Positions 27,249-38,065 of a stretch of 64,000 nucleotides of DNA are shown here, piece after piece (within the stretch, counting starts at the first letter, position 1; each line of letters opens with the position of its first letter). Made by a program: the position numbers and the translations under genes. The notes beneath the pieces were generated by a model, which did not search any database, was not told where the DNA came from, and saw only the letters and a list, made by a program, of their open reading frames with translations. The stretch is taken from NCBI RefSeq assembly GCF_018342065.1, contig NZ_JAFDOE010000001.1:1054001-1118000 (forward strand), in the 5' to 3' direction. The stretch comes from Citrobacter sp. FP75 (GTDB taxonomy: Bacteria > Pseudomonadota > Gammaproteobacteria > Enterobacterales > Enterobacteriaceae).

Positions 27249-29037
27249 GGGTATCTCCTTGGACTTCTGTGAAGTTTGTTTCGGGAATAAAAGTGACAGC
27301 AACTTCAGTACCGCCTGTCTCGCGACGGCGTACACGGCAATCGCCGCGCAAGCTCTGCGCACGATCGCGCATAATAATCATGCCGTAGTGGTTACTGCGT
27401 TCGGCGTTTTCCGGTACGCCGCGGCCGTTATCTTGCACTGTCAGTTTGACCTGTTTGCCATTTTGCACCACCGTCACGACCACTTCATTGGCCTGAGAGT
27501 GTTTAAGCGCGTTGCTCAGTGCTTCACGAGCAATTTGTAGCAGGTGAATCGCCTGATGCGAAGGGACCAGACGCGGTGGTAGCTGATAATCCAGCTTCAC
27601 CGTAAAACCAAAGCGGGCGCTGTATTCCTGACAGCTGGCTTCCAGCGCCGGACGCAATCCGGGTTCTGTGAGCTGTAAACGGAAGGTGGTTAACAGCTCA
27701 CGCAACTGCACCCATGACGTGTTCAGTTCGTTACGGATTTGGCTTAACAGGTCGCGGCAGTTTTCCGGCAGCGCTTCACCTTGCATTTGCAAACAGCTGA
27801 CCTGCATCTTCATGCAGGAAAGTGATTGCGCAATAGAATCATGCAGTTCGCGCGCAATGGTGGCACGCTCTTCCATGACAATCAACTGCTGCTGACGCTC
27901 CTGGTGCCGGTCCAGCGCCAGCGTCGCGGTCAGTTGTTCCACCAGGGTATCAACCAACTGCTGTTGATCGTGGCTAAGGTGACGCCCGTGCGGCAAGGTG
28001 GCGAGCAGAATACCATACTGGGTATGCGCATCGGTCAGCCGCCATTTCAGCGTAATACCGCCGTCAGTCGCAGGCAGGGTACCGCGCGGACACAGATGAC
28101 ACCCTTTTTCATCACAGCTGATGTTTGACTGACAGGTAAACTCCTGATGATTGTCTTCATCTTCCAGGTCATAGACCCGCAGTTCGATATCATGTAGCAG
28201 CGTTAAATTTTGTAGCCCGTTGAGTACCGGAGAAAGACGTTCGCACAGTGGGACCTGAGAGTGCAGGCGGCGGTTGGCCTGCCACAGGAAGGAAAGGATC
28301 TGGTTTTTATGTTCCAGACCGGCCGTTTTCTCCCGCACCCGCTGTTCCAGCACCGCGTAACTCTCGGCTAACTCCTCTGACATATTGTTCAACGCCGAGC
28401 CCAGGGCCGCCATCTCATTACGCCCGCTGATATGCGCGCGTTGGGTAAAGTCGCGTTGGCTGACGGCACGCGCCATTGCCAGCAGCTGTTTCCAGGGTTG
28501 CAGCAGACGCACGCGCAGCCAGATAATGGTGAAGACCAGCAGCAACGCCATAAAAATGGCCATCAGGCGATGCAACATGACAACGCGTTCAATACGCAGT
28601 TCGGTGGTATGGTCAAAGGCGGTAACCAGCTTATCCAGTCCGGTCACAAAACGTGAAACGTCTTGTGCAACCGCATCGCCTGTTTGCGCATGGGCAAGTC
28701 CTGGCGCCAGTTCGGTATGCCAGTAATCCTGTAATGCTTTCAACTGGACCTGCTGTCCATCGCGCTTAGCTGCGCGCGTCAGTTCAGGACTGAACGCCGT
28801 TTTTTCCATTTCGTCCAGCAGGGGTTGGTCATCGGCACCCAGCGGAACCGCCGCCAGCAGACGATAGCTCTGCATGCGCAGGGAGCCCGCTTTATTGATT
28901 GCATGCGCGCTGCCCTGTACGCCCTGAACCAGCCAGCCAGAGACAGCCATACCCGCCACGCCAATCGCGGTGGACAGTAAAACAATTAGCGCCACCTGGT
29001 TGACCAGCGTAAGCGGGGAGAGACAACGTTTAAACAT
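27241..29037 (-). CDS. narX: Nitrate/nitrite sensor kinase NarX
   Basis: Membrane sensor of nitrate and nitrite, 598 residues. A first transmembrane helix (about 15-37) is followed by the periplasmic P-box [18 protein letters not shown], which binds nitrate, a second helix (about 152-175), a HAMP linker, a central Cys-rich module ([16 protein letters not shown]), and a HisKA_3/HATPase_c transmitter with H-box [15 protein letters not shown] and the N/G boxes near the end ([19 protein letters not shown]). Cotranscribed with narL and divergent from narK. Confidence 0.97.
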   Translation of the reverse strand: MFKRCLSPLTLVNQVALIVLLSTAIGVAGMAVSGWLVQGVQGSAHAINKAGSLRMQSYRLLAAVPLGADDQPLLDEMEKTAFSPELTRAAKRDGQQVQLKALQDYWHTELAPGLAHAQTGDAVAQDVSRFVTGLDKLVTAFDHTTELRIERVVMLHRLMAIFMALLLVFTIIWLRVRLLQPWKQLLAMARAVSQRDFTQRAHISGRNEMAALGSALNNMSEELAESYAVLEQRVREKTAGLEHKNQILSFLWQANRRLHSQVPLCERLSPVLNGLQNLTLLHDIELRVYDLEDEDNHQEFTCQSNISCDEKGCHLCPRGTLPATDGGITLKWRLTDAHTQYGILLATLPHGRHLSHDQQQLVDTLVEQLTATLALDRHQERQQQLIVMEERATIARELHDSIAQSLSCMKMQVSCLQMQGEALPENCRDLLSQIRNELNTSWVQLRELLTTFRLQLTEPGLRPALEASCQEYSARFGFTVKLDYQLPPRLVPSHQAIHLLQIAREALSNALKHSQANEVVVTVVQNGKQVKLTVQDNGRGVPENAERSNHYGMIIMRDRAQSLRGDCRVRRRETGGTEVAVTFIPETNFTEVQGDTHE

Positions 29038-29135
29038 GGTGACTTGTTCCTTCGGGTTTTCGTTGCGCCGAAAACCTTATTGAATGACGATTCTGCCGCA
29101 GGCAGTGGCGTTATTCTCAGCGATACACTGGAGTA

Positions 29136-29345
29136 TACCCATACCTCAAACGGGCTACCTCTTAATTGTCACTGGTGGGAGAGATCCCAGGCTGGGAGGA
29201 GTAGGAGGCGACAGAAGCGTGAAAAACCACATCTTTTTCACCGATGTTATGTACTCATTTGGGGTAATGATAAATTTTAAGCATTAATAATGACGCCTTT
29301 TCCTTTGATTTATATCAACTTACCCCCCGCTGTAAACCCTAATGT
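29136..29345 (+). promoter_or_regulatory. narX-narK divergent control region with FNR and NarL sites
   Basis: TTGAT-TTAT-ATCAA at 29305-29318 is a perfect FNR box, and TAATGT at 29340-29345 is a suitable -10; a start near 29353 puts FNR at about -41.5 for narK. TACTCAT at 29252-29258 and an inverted heptamer GGGGTAA at 29261-29267 form a 7-2-7 NarL site near -93. Further NarL-type heptamers TACCCAT (29136), TACCTCA (29142) and TACCTCT (29156) lie nearer to narX. The 340-base gap 29038-29377 holds no other gene. Confidence 0.85.
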
Positions 29346-29377
29346 GGCAGGCATCGAAACAAGTATCAGAGGTGTCT

Positions 29378-30769
29378 ATGAGTCACTCATCTGCCCCGGA
29401 AAGGGCATCTGGATCTGTAATTACAGAATGGCGGCCGGAAGATCCCGCCTTTTGGCAACAAAGAGGTCATCGTATTGCCAGCCGCAACCTGTGGATTTCC
29501 GTCCCTTGTCTGCTGCTGGCGTTTTGCGTGTGGATGCTATTCAGCGCCGTGGCGGTGAACTTACCGAAGGTCGGCTTCAATTTTACCACTGAGCAACTGT
29601 TCATGCTGACGGCATTACCGTCGGTCTCCGGTGCACTGCTGCGCGTCCCGTACTCCTTTATGATCCCCCTGTTTGGTGGACGCCGCTGGACGGCATTCAG
29701 CACCGGTATCCTGATCATTCCTTGCGTATGGTTAGGTTTTGCCGTGCAGGATACCGCCACACCGTTTAGTACTTTTATTGTCATCTCTCTGCTGTGCGGT
29801 TTCGCCGGGGCAAACTTTGCCTCCAGCATGGCCAACATCAGTTTCTTCTTCCCGAAACAGAAACAGGGCGGTGCGCTGGGTCTGAACGGCGGTCTGGGTA
29901 ACATGGGCGTCAGCGTTATGCAGCTGGTTGCTCCGCTGGTGGTGTCATTGTCCATCTTCGCTGCATTTGGCAGCCACGGTGTGGAACAGCCGGATGGCAC
30001 GCAGCTGTATCTGGCTAATGCCGCGTGGATTTGGGTACCGTTCCTGGCTATTTTCACGCTGGCTGCGTGGTTTGGTATGGACGAGCTGGCAACCTCTAAA
30101 GCGTCACTGAAAGAGCAGTTGCCGGTACTCAAACGCGGACATTTATGGATTATGAGCCTGCTGTATTTGGCAACCTTCGGCTCCTTTATCGGCTTCTCTG
30201 CTGGTTTCGCGATGTTGTCCAAAACGCAGTTCCCTGAGGTTCAGATCCTGCATTACGCCTTCTTTGGCCCGCTGATTGGTGCCCTGGCACGTTCTGCCGG
30301 TGGGGCAATTTCTGACCGACTGGGCGGGACACGCGTGACGCTGGTGAACTTTGTCCTGATGGCGATATTCAGTGCTCTGCTGTTTCTGACGCTGCCAACA
30401 AATGGTGCTGGTGGTAGCTTTATCGCCTTCTTTGCGGTGTTCCTGGCGCTGTTCCTGACGGCCGGGTTGGGGAGTGGTTCAACCTTCCAGATGATCTCCG
30501 TGATCTTCCGTAAGCTGACGATGGACAGAGTGAAAGCCGAAGGCGGATCGGAAGAAAAAGCGATGCGTGAAGCGGCAACCGACACGGCTGCGGCACTGGG
30601 CTTTATCTCAGCCATCGGTGCAATTGGCGGCTTCTTTATTCCAAAAGCGTTTGGTACGTCGCTGGCATTGACCGGTTCACCGGTTGGGGCGATGAAGCTG
30701 TTCCTGATCTTCTATGTCGCCTGCGTGGTCATCACCTGGGTGGTATACGGACGTCATTCTAAAAAATAA
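29378..30769 (+). CDS. narK: Nitrate/nitrite antiporter NarK
   Basis: Inner-membrane major facilitator of the NNP family that brings nitrate in and exports nitrite for NarGHI. The 463-residue protein has twelve hydrophobic segments and the nitrate signatures NISFFFPKQKQGGALGLNGG and FGSGSTFQ-like GLGSGSTFQMISVIFRK, with substrate-binding Arg residues in RVPYSFMIPLFGGRRW and HYAFFGPLIGALARSAGG. I chose the ATG at 29378 (MSHSSAPERASG), the E. coli start; an upstream ATG at 29342 falls over the -10 element. Followed by a strong terminator. Confidence 0.97.
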   Translation: MSHSSAPERASGSVITEWRPEDPAFWQQRGHRIASRNLWISVPCLLLAFCVWMLFSAVAVNLPKVGFNFTTEQLFMLTALPSVSGALLRVPYSFMIPLFGGRRWTAFSTGILIIPCVWLGFAVQDTATPFSTFIVISLLCGFAGANFASSMANISFFFPKQKQGGALGLNGGLGNMGVSVMQLVAPLVVSLSIFAAFGSHGVEQPDGTQLYLANAAWIWVPFLAIFTLAAWFGMDELATSKASLKEQLPVLKRGHLWIMSLLYLATFGSFIGFSAGFAMLSKTQFPEVQILHYAFFGPLIGALARSAGGAISDRLGGTRVTLVNFVLMAIFSALLFLTLPTNGAGGSFIAFFAVFLALFLTAGLGSGSTFQMISVIFRKLTMDRVKAEGGSEEKAMREAATDTAAALGFISAIGAIGGFFIPKAFGTSLALTGSPVGAMKLFLIFYVACVVITWVVYGRHSKK

Positions 30770-30796
30770 AAAAGTAATAGTTGTTGATTATCCATT

Positions 30797-30824
30797 GCGC
30801 GGTGTTAGACCGCGCTTTTTTTTT
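30797..30824 (+). terminator. Terminator of narK
   Basis: GCGCGGT / ACCGCGC with a five-base loop and nine T residues. Confidence 0.9.
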
Positions 30825-30911
30825 GCTTGTAATTAGTTACAACATACTTTTGCATTTACGGAGGCCAACCGTTTGTCAGAAGGGTGCTCGCAATATGCCT
30901 GCCAGGGGGAA

Positions 30912-31075
30912 TACCCCTTAATACCCACTTGTAAAGAATTTAACATTTGTATGAAGTGTGAATTTTAAAATATGCTTGAAAATCAAATGATTATTCACAT
31001 CATCAATATCCCACTTAGGGGGTATATAAAATTCAACCCCTCTTTTCCATCCCTGCCTGCCTTGATCGTTATCAA
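30912..31075 (+). promoter_or_regulatory. narG control region: distal NarL sites and FNR box
   Basis: TTGAT-CGTT-ATCAA at 31062-31075 is a perfect FNR box. NarL-type heptamers TACCCCT (30912-30918) and TACCCAC (30922-30928) lie about 190 bases upstream of the start expected from the FNR position, as at the E. coli narG promoter where IHF bends the DNA between. The gap 30770-31165 contains nothing else except the narK terminator. Confidence 0.85.
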
Positions 31076-31165
31076 TTCTCACGCGCTTTCATAGCGTTAC
31101 CTTCGCAGGCAATCAAGCAATGTCGATTTATCAGAGAGCCGTCAGGCTCCTACAGGAGACAACCG

Positions 31166-34100
31166 ATGAGTAAATTCCTGGACCGGTTTCGCTACTTCAA
31201 GCAGAAGGGCGAAACCTTTGCCGATGGGCACGGCCAGCTTCTCAATACTAACCGGGATTGGGAGGATGGATACCGCCAGCGTTGGCAGCATGACAAAGTT
31301 GTGCGATCAACTCATGGGGTAAACTGCACCGGCTCATGCAGCTGGAAAATTTACGTGAAAAATGGTCTGGTGACCTGGGAAACCCAGCAAACTGACTACC
31401 CGCGCACCCGTCCAGACCTGCCAAACCATGAACCACGTGGCTGTCCGCGCGGTGCGAGCTACTCCTGGTATCTCTACAGCGCTAACCGCCTGAAATACCC
31501 GCTGATGCGTAAACGCCTGATGAAGATGTGGCGTGAAGCGAAAAGACTGCACAGCGACCCGGTAGACGCATGGGCCTCCATCATCGAAGACGCCGATAAA
31601 GCAAAAAGCTTCAAGCAAGCGCGTGGTCGTGGTGGTTTCGTCCGTTCTTCCTGGCAGGAAGTGAATGAGCTGATTGCCGCTTCTAACGTATACACCGTCA
31701 AAACTTATGGCCCCGACCGCGTAGCGGGCTTCTCGCCGATCCCGGCGATGTCGATGGTTTCTTACGCCTCTGGCGCACGCTACCTGTCACTGATTGGTGG
31801 TACCTGCCTGAGCTTCTACGACTGGTACTGTGACCTGCCGCCTGCTTCTCCGCAGACCTGGGGTGAACAGACCGACGTTCCTGAATCCGCCGACTGGTAC
31901 AACTCCAGCTACATCATCGCCTGGGGTTCTAACGTTCCGCAAACTCGTACTCCGGATGCGCACTTCTTCACTGAAGTCCGCTACAAAGGGACCAAAACGG
32001 TTGCGATTACCCCGGATTATGCCGAAATCGCCAAACTGTGCGACCTGTGGCTGGCTCCGAAGCAGGGTACTGATGCCGCGATGGCGCTGGCGATGGGCCA
32101 CGTTATGCTGCGTGAGTTCCACCTTGATAACCCAAGCCAGTACTTCACCGACTACGTGCGCCGTTACACCGACATGCCAATGCTGGTGATGCTAGAAGAG
32201 CGTGACGGTTACTATGCGGCGGGTCGTATGCTGCGTGCTGCCGATCTGGTCGATTCTCTGGGTCAGGAAAATAATCCAGAGTGGAAAACGGTTGCCGTTA
32301 ATACCGACGGCGAGATGGTCGCGCCAAATGGTTCGATTGGTTTCCGCTGGGGCGAAAAAGGTAAATGGAACCTTGAGCAGCGCGACGGTACGTCCGGTCA
32401 AGAAACCGAACTGCAGCTCAGTCTGTTGGGCAGCCAGGATGACATCGCAGAAGTTGGTTTCCCGTACTTTGGCGGCGAAGGTACCGAGCACTTCAATAAA
32501 GTCGAACTGGAAAACGTCCTGCTGCACAAACTGCCGGTGAAACGCCTGCAGTTGGCGGACGGTTCTACCGCGCTGGTGACCACCGTTTATGATCTGACCA
32601 TGGCCAACTACGGCCTGGAACGTGGTTTGAACGATGAAAACTGCGCAACCAGCTACGACGACATCAAAGCGTATACCCCGGCATGGGCAGAAAAAATCAC
32701 CGGTGTATCACGCGCTCAGATCGTGCGTATCGCCCGTGAATTTGCCGATAATGCCGACAAAACCCACGGTCGCTCAATGATTATCGTCGGTGCCGGTCTG
32801 AACCACTGGTATCACCTCGATATGAACTATCGTGGCCTTATCAACATGCTGGTGTTCTGCGGCTGTGTCGGTCAGAGCGGTGGCGGTTGGGCGCACTACG
32901 TGGGTCAGGAAAAACTGCGTCCGCAGACCGGCTGGCAGCCGCTGGCGTTTGGCCTTGACTGGCAGCGTCCAGCACGTCACATGAACAGCACTTCTTACTT
33001 CTATAACCACTCCAGCCAGTGGCGCTATGAGACGGTGACTGCGCAGGAATTGTTGTCGCCGATGGCCGACAAATCTCGCTATAGCGGTCATCTGATCGAC
33101 TTTAACGTGCGTGCTGAACGTATGGGCTGGCTCCCTTCGGCTCCACAACTGGGCACCAACCCGCTGTACATTGCGCGTGAGGCGGAAAAAGCCGGGATGA
33201 CGCCGGTGGATTACACCGTGAAATCCCTCAAAGAGGGTTCTATCCGCTTTGCGGCGGAACAACCTGAAAACGGCAAAAACCATCCGCGTAACCTGTTCAT
33301 CTGGCGTTCTAACCTGCTGGGCTCATCCGGTAAAGGTCATGAATACATGCTGAAGTATCTTCTGGGTACCGAACACGGTATTCAGGGGATGGATCTCGGC
33401 AAGCAGGGCGGCGTGAAGCCAGAAGAAGTGGAATGGCAGGACAATGGTCTTGATGGCAAGCTGGATCTGGTGGTTACGCTGGATTTCCGCCTGTCGAGCA
33501 CCTGTTTGTATTCCGACATCGTGCTGCCGACCGCAACCTGGTATGAAAAAGACGACATGAATACCTCGGACATGCATCCGTTTATTCATCCGCTGTCTGC
33601 CGCTGTTGATCCGGCCTGGGAATCGAAGAGCGACTGGGAAATCTACAAAGCCATCGCTAAGAAATTCTCTGAAGTCTGCGTGGGTCACCTTGGCAAAGAA
33701 ACTGACGTGGTGACGCTGCCTATCCAGCACGACTCCGCTGCCGAACTGGCGCAGCCGCTGGATGTTAAAGACTGGAAAAAAGGTGAATGTGACCTGATCC
33801 CAGGCGTTACCGCACCGCATATCATGACCGTTGAGCGTGACTACCCGGCAACCTACGAGCGCTTTACCTCGATCGGTCCTCTGATGGATAAAGTCGGTAA
33901 CGGTGGTAAAGGGATTGCCTGGAACACCCAAAGTGAAATGGATCTGCTGCGTAAGCTCAACTACACCAAGGCAGAAGGCCCGGCGAAAGGCCAGCCTTGT
34001 CTTAATACGGCGATTGATGCTGCTGAGATGATCCTCACCCTGGCCCCGGAAACGAACGGACAGGTGGCGGTAAAAGCCTGGGCTGCGCTGAGTGAATTTA

Positions 34101-34909
34101 CCGGCCGTGACCATACGCATCTGGCGCTGAATAAAGAAGACGAGAAAATTCGCTTCCGTGACATTCAGGCACAGCCGCGCAAGATTATCTCCAGCCCGAC
34201 CTGGTCAGGTCTGGAAGATGAACATGTCTCTTACAACGCTGGTTACACCAACGTTCACGAGCTGATCCCATGGCGTACGCTGAGCGGTCGTCAGCAGCTG
34301 TATCAGGATCATCAGTGGATGCGCGATTTCGGTGAAAGCCTGCTGGTCTATCGTCCGCCAATTGACACGCGTTCGGTGAAAGCCGTGATGGGCGAGAAAT
34401 CTAACGGTAACCCGGAAAAAGCGCTCAACTTCCTGACGCCGCACCAGAAATGGGGCATTCACTCCACCTACAGCGACAACCTGCTGATGCTGACCTTAGG
34501 TCGCGGTGGTCCAGTGGTGTGGATGAGCGAAGAAGATGCCAAAGAGATCGGTATTGAAGACAACGACTGGATCGAAGTCTTTAACAGCAACGGTGCGCTA
34601 ACTGCGCGTGCGGTTGTGAGCCAGCGTGTGCCGGCCGGGATGACCATGATGTACCACGCGCAGGAACGCATTGTTAACCTGCCAGGTTCAGAAATCACCC
34701 AGCAGCGCGGTGGGATCCACAACTCGGTGACCCGTATTACGCCGAAGCCTACGCATATGATTGGTGGTTATGCACACTTGGCCTACAGCTTTAACTACTA
34801 CGGCACCGTAGGGTCAAACCGCGATGAGTTCGTGGTGGTACGTAAGATGAAGAACATTGACTGGTTGGATGGTGAAGGCAATGACCAGGTACAGGAGAGC
34901 GTAAAATGA
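31166..34909 (+). CDS. narG: Respiratory nitrate reductase A, alpha subunit
   Basis: Catalytic subunit of the membrane-bound NarGHI complex facing the cytoplasm; reduces nitrate to nitrite with electrons from quinol. The 1247-residue protein holds the Mo-bis-MGD cofactor and the FS0 [4Fe-4S] cluster; HGVNCTGSCSW (near residue 50) contains the FS0 His and Cys ligands. The N-terminus FLDRFRYFKQKG is the remnant twin-arginine-like signal known for NarG. Length equals E. coli NarG. CAGGAGAC precedes the ATG. The stop overlaps narH by four bases. Confidence 0.98.
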   Translation: MSKFLDRFRYFKQKGETFADGHGQLLNTNRDWEDGYRQRWQHDKVVRSTHGVNCTGSCSWKIYVKNGLVTWETQQTDYPRTRPDLPNHEPRGCPRGASYSWYLYSANRLKYPLMRKRLMKMWREAKRLHSDPVDAWASIIEDADKAKSFKQARGRGGFVRSSWQEVNELIAASNVYTVKTYGPDRVAGFSPIPAMSMVSYASGARYLSLIGGTCLSFYDWYCDLPPASPQTWGEQTDVPESADWYNSSYIIAWGSNVPQTRTPDAHFFTEVRYKGTKTVAITPDYAEIAKLCDLWLAPKQGTDAAMALAMGHVMLREFHLDNPSQYFTDYVRRYTDMPMLVMLEERDGYYAAGRMLRAADLVDSLGQENNPEWKTVAVNTDGEMVAPNGSIGFRWGEKGKWNLEQRDGTSGQETELQLSLLGSQDDIAEVGFPYFGGEGTEHFNKVELENVLLHKLPVKRLQLADGSTALVTTVYDLTMANYGLERGLNDENCATSYDDIKAYTPAWAEKITGVSRAQIVRIAREFADNADKTHGRSMIIVGAGLNHWYHLDMNYRGLINMLVFCGCVGQSGGGWAHYVGQEKLRPQTGWQPLAFGLDWQRPARHMNSTSYFYNHSSQWRYETVTAQELLSPMADKSRYSGHLIDFNVRAERMGWLPSAPQLGTNPLYIAREAEKAGMTPVDYTVKSLKEGSIRFAAEQPENGKNHPRNLFIWRSNLLGSSGKGHEYMLKYLLGTEHGIQGMDLGKQGGVKPEEVEWQDNGLDGKLDLVVTLDFRLSSTCLYSDIVLPTATWYEKDDMNTSDMHPFIHPLSAAVDPAWESKSDWEIYKAIAKKFSEVCVGHLGKETDVVTLPIQHDSAAELAQPLDVKDWKKGECDLIPGVTAPHIMTVERDYPATYERFTSIGPLMDKVGNGGKGIAWNTQSEMDLLRKLNYTKAEGPAKGQPCLNTAIDAAEMILTLAPETNGQVAVKAWAALSEFTGRDHTHLALNKEDEKIRFRDIQAQPRKIISSPTWSGLEDEHVSYNAGYTNVHELIPWRTLSGRQQLYQDHQWMRDFGESLLVYRPPIDTRSVKAVMGEKSNGNPEKALNFLTPHQKWGIHSTYSDNLLMLTLGRGGPVVWMSEEDAKEIGIEDNDWIEVFNSNGALTARAVVSQRVPAGMTMMYHAQERIVNLPGSEITQQRGGIHNSVTRITPKPTHMIGGYAHLAYSFNYYGTVGSNRDEFVVVRKMKNIDWLDGEGNDQVQESVK

Positions 34910-36444
34910 AAATTCGTTCACAAGTCGGCATGGTGCTGAATCTCGATAAGTGCATCGGTTGCCACACCTGTTCAGTAACCTGTAAAAACGTCTGGACCAG
35001 CCGTGAAGGGACCGAGTACGCCTGGTTCAACAACGTTGAAACCAAGCCGGGTACCGGTTTCCCGACTGACTGGGAAAACCAGGAAAAATGGAAGGGCGGT
35101 TGGATCCGCAAGATCAACGGTAAGCTGGTGCCGCGCATGGGTAACAAAGCGCTGCTGCTGGGTAAAATCTTCGCTAACCCGCATTTGCCGGGTATCGATG
35201 ATTACTACGAACCGTTTGATTTCGATTACCAGACGCTGCACAACGCACCGGCTGACAGCAAAGCGCAGCCGATTGCACGTCCGCGTTCGCTGATCACCGG
35301 TAAGCGTATGGATAAGGTAACCAAGGGACCGAACTGGGAAGATGACTTGGGCGGCGAGTTCGAGAAGCTGTCGAAAGACAAAAACTTCGAGAACATGCAG
35401 AAGGCGATGTACGGCCAGTTCGAAAACACCTTCATGATGTACTTGCCGCGTCTGTGCGAGCACTGCCTTAACCCGGCGTGCGTGGCGACCTGCCCGAGTG
35501 GTGCCATCTATAAGCGTGAAGAAGACGGCATTGTGCTGATCGACCAGGATAAGTGCCGCGGCTGGCGTATGTGCATCACCGGTTGTCCGTACAAAAAAAT
35601 CTACTTCAACTGGAAGAGTGGTAAGTCAGAGAAGTGCATCTTCTGCTACCCGCGTATCGAAGCCGGGCAGCCAACCGTGTGCTCCGAAACCTGCGTCGGT
35701 CGTATTCGTTACCTCGGCGTGCTGCTGTATGACGCCGATGCGATTGAAAGCGCGGCCAGCACCGAGAACGAGAAAGATCTGTACCAGCGTCAGCTGGACG
35801 TGTTCCTCGATCCGAACGATCCGGCGGTCATTGAACAGGCGCTGAAAGACGGTATTCCGCTGAGCGTTATTGACGCGGCCCAGCAGTCACCAGTGTACAA
35901 AATGGCGATGGACTGGAAGCTGGCGCTGCCGCTACATCCTGAATACCGCACGCTGCCAATGGTCTGGTACGTGCCACCTTTGTCACCGATTCAGTCTGCG
36001 GCTGATGCGGGCGAACTGGGCAGCAACGGCATTCTGCCGGACGTGGACAGCCTGCGTATCCCGGTTCAGTACCTGGCGAACCTGCTGACCGCAGGGGATA
36101 CCCAGCCGGTCGTGCTGGCGCTGAAACGTATGCTGGCGATGCGTCACTATAAACGTGCGGAAACCGTCGACGGTAAAGTCGACACCCGTGCGCTGGAAGA
36201 GGTCGGTCTGACCGAAGCTCAGGCGCAGGAGATGTATCGTTATCTGGCGATTGCGAACTACGAAGATCGTTTCGTGGTGCCGAGCAGCCATCGTGAACTG
36301 GCGCGTGATGCGTTCCCGGAGAAAAGCGGTTGCGGCTTTACCTTCGGTGACGGTTGCCACGGTTCTGATACTAAATTCAATCTGTTCAACAGCCGCCGCA
36401 TCGATGCTGTCGATGTGACCAGCAAAACGGAGCCGCACCAATGA
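34906..36444 (+). CDS. narH: Respiratory nitrate reductase A, beta subunit
   Basis: Electron-transfer subunit with three [4Fe-4S] and one [3Fe-4S] cluster linking NarI haems to NarG. The 512-residue protein has four Cys groups: CIGCHTCSVTCKNVW near residue 16, CEHCLNPACVATCPSG near 184, CRGWRMCITGCPYKK near 217 (the Trp replacing a Cys marks the 3Fe cluster) and CIFCYPR near 244. Ends overlap narG and narJ by four bases each, so the operon is translationally coupled. Confidence 0.98.
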   Translation: MKIRSQVGMVLNLDKCIGCHTCSVTCKNVWTSREGTEYAWFNNVETKPGTGFPTDWENQEKWKGGWIRKINGKLVPRMGNKALLLGKIFANPHLPGIDDYYEPFDFDYQTLHNAPADSKAQPIARPRSLITGKRMDKVTKGPNWEDDLGGEFEKLSKDKNFENMQKAMYGQFENTFMMYLPRLCEHCLNPACVATCPSGAIYKREEDGIVLIDQDKCRGWRMCITGCPYKKIYFNWKSGKSEKCIFCYPRIEAGQPTVCSETCVGRIRYLGVLLYDADAIESAASTENEKDLYQRQLDVFLDPNDPAVIEQALKDGIPLSVIDAAQQSPVYKMAMDWKLALPLHPEYRTLPMVWYVPPLSPIQSAADAGELGSNGILPDVDSLRIPVQYLANLLTAGDTQPVVLALKRMLAMRHYKRAETVDGKVDTRALEEVGLTEAQAQEMYRYLAIANYEDRFVVPSSHRELARDAFPEKSGCGFTFGDGCHGSDTKFNLFNSRRIDAVDVTSKTEPHQ

Positions 36445-37151
36445 TTGAACTCGTCATTGTTTCGCGTCTGCTCGAGTACCCGGATGCTGCCCTGTGGCAG
36501 CATCAGCAGGAACTCTTTGATGCACTCGCGTCATCTGAAAACCTGGATAAAGAGGATGCCCAAACCCTGAGCGTCTTCCTGCGCGATTTAACCGCACAGG
36601 ACATGCTGGATGCGCAGTCCAGCTACAGTGAACTGTTCGACCGTGGCCGGGCAACCTCGCTGCTGCTGTTTGAACATGTGCATGGCGAATCCCGCGATCG
36701 CGGTCAGGCGATGGTTGACCTGATGGCTCAGTATGAGCAGCACGGTTTACAGCTCGACAGTCGCGAATTACCGGACCATCTGCCGCTGTATCTGGAATAT
36801 TTGGCGCAGTTGCCGAAAGACGAAGCGCTGGGCGGTTTGCAGGATATCGCACCGATTCTGGCCTTGCTCAGCGCGCGTTTGCAACAGCGTGAAAGCCGCT
36901 ATGCGGTGCTGTTCGACCTGCTGCTGAAACTGGCGAATGCCGCTATCGACAGCGACAAAGTGGCGGAGAAAATTGCGGATGAAGTTCGTGATGATACCCC
37001 GCAGGCACTGGACGCGGTCTGGGAAGAAGAGCAGGTGAAATTCTTTGCAGACCAGGGGTGCGGCGAGTCCGAGATTTCTGCTCACCAGCGTCGTTTTGCC
37101 GGGGCCGTTGCGCCGCAGTATCTGAATATCACCACCGGAGGACAGCAATAA
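36441..37151 (+). CDS. narJ: Nitrate reductase A assembly chaperone NarJ
   Basis: A TorD/NarJ-family redox enzyme maturation protein, 236 residues, that binds the NarG N-terminus and times cofactor insertion and membrane docking. Family features are [16 protein letters not shown] at the start, [20 protein letters not shown] near 55-75, and an acidic C-terminal half. It is not part of the final enzyme. Its stop codon shares a base with the narI start (TAATG). Confidence 0.97.
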   Translation: MIELVIVSRLLEYPDAALWQHQQELFDALASSENLDKEDAQTLSVFLRDLTAQDMLDAQSSYSELFDRGRATSLLLFEHVHGESRDRGQAMVDLMAQYEQHGLQLDSRELPDHLPLYLEYLAQLPKDEALGGLQDIAPILALLSARLQQRESRYAVLFDLLLKLANAAIDSDKVAEKIADEVRDDTPQALDAVWEEEQVKFFADQGCGESEISAHQRRFAGAVAPQYLNITTGGQQ

Positions 37152-37828
37152 TGCACTTCCTGAATATGTTCTTCTTTGACATCTATCCGTACATTGCGGG
37201 TTCTGTCTTCCTGATCGGTAGCTGGCTGCGTTATGACTACGGGCAGTACACCTGGCGTGCAGCGTCCAGCCAGATGCTGGATCGTAAAGGAATGAACATG
37301 GCGTCAAACCTGTTCCACATCGGGATCCTGGGTATTTTCGCCGGTCACTTCCTTGGCATGTTAACGCCGCACTGGATGTATGAAGCGTGGCTGCCGCTTG
37401 AAGTAAAACAGAAGATGGCGATGTTTGCGGGCGGGGCGTCCGGCGTGATGTGCCTGGTCGGTGGCGTATTACTGCTCAAACGTCGTTTGTTCAGCCCACG
37501 GGTGCGAGCAACCACGACCGGTGCGGATATTCTGGTGCTGTCCATTCTGGTTATCCAGTGTGCGCTGGGTCTGCTGACGATTCCGTTCTCAGCCCAGCAT
37601 ATGGACGGCAGCGAGATGATGAAGCTGGTGAACTGGGCACAGTTCGTGGTGACCTTCCACGGCGGCGCTTCTCAGTATCTGGACGGCGTGGCGTTTATCT
37701 TCCGTATGCACCTGGTGCTCGGTATGACGTTGTTCCTGCTGTTCCCGTTCTCGCGTCTGGTGCACATCTGGAGCGTTCCGGTCGAGTATTTGACCCGCAA
37801 GTACCAGATTGTCCGTGCGCGTCACTAG
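37151..37828 (+). CDS. narI: Respiratory nitrate reductase A, gamma subunit (cytochrome b)
   Basis: Membrane anchor that oxidises quinol at the periplasmic side and carries two b haems. From the ATG at 37151 it is 225 residues ([17 protein letters not shown]), equal to E. coli; a longer frame from 37058 only overlaps narJ. Five transmembrane helices are visible, with haem-ligand histidines in [13 protein letters not shown] and near [15 protein letters not shown] and RLVHIWSVP. Last gene of narGHJI, followed by a terminator. Confidence 0.97.
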   Translation: MHFLNMFFFDIYPYIAGSVFLIGSWLRYDYGQYTWRAASSQMLDRKGMNMASNLFHIGILGIFAGHFLGMLTPHWMYEAWLPLEVKQKMAMFAGGASGVMCLVGGVLLLKRRLFSPRVRATTTGADILVLSILVIQCALGLLTIPFSAQHMDGSEMMKLVNWAQFVVTFHGGASQYLDGVAFIFRMHLVLGMTLFLLFPFSRLVHIWSVPVEYLTRKYQIVRARH

Positions 37829-37847
37829 TCGGTTATCTGCGTAAGAC

Positions 37848-37873
37848 AAACCCTGCTCCGGCGGGGTTTTTTT
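37848..37873 (+). terminator. Terminator of narGHJI
   Basis: AAACCCTGC / GCGGGGTTT with loop TCCG (one G-T pair) and a run of T to 37873. Confidence 0.85.
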
Positions 37874-37883
37874 ATGGCTGTTT

Positions 37884-37914
37884 GCCGGATGGCGGCGTAA
37901 ACACCTTATCCGGC
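37884..37914. repeat. REP element after narI
   Basis: GCCGGATGGCGGCGTAAACA leading to CCTTATCCGGC is a close match to the REP consensus. It lies between the narI terminator and the Sel1-repeat gene. Confidence 0.8.
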
Positions 37915-38065
37915 CTGCCCGAGTTTACAGCGGATCTGCAAGGCCTGACATCTGGATCCGTACTCTCAATTTTTGGTTTTTTCAGCACCTGTGCGAGTTT
38001 TTTGTCCACAGAAAAAGGATGATGCAGCATATAATAACGACATAAGCGACAATAAGGATTGTTGT

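Noticed and set aside
29467-30222. Minus-strand frame of 251 codons opposite narK
   Set aside because: Shadow of the narK codon pattern; composition is rich in Pro/Ser/Ala without a recognisable domain.
33323-34120. Long minus-strand frame of 265 codons opposite narG
   Set aside because: It is antisense to a highly conserved coding region, has no family resemblance and no ribosome binding site. The same holds for other long frames opposite narG (for example 32774-33283).
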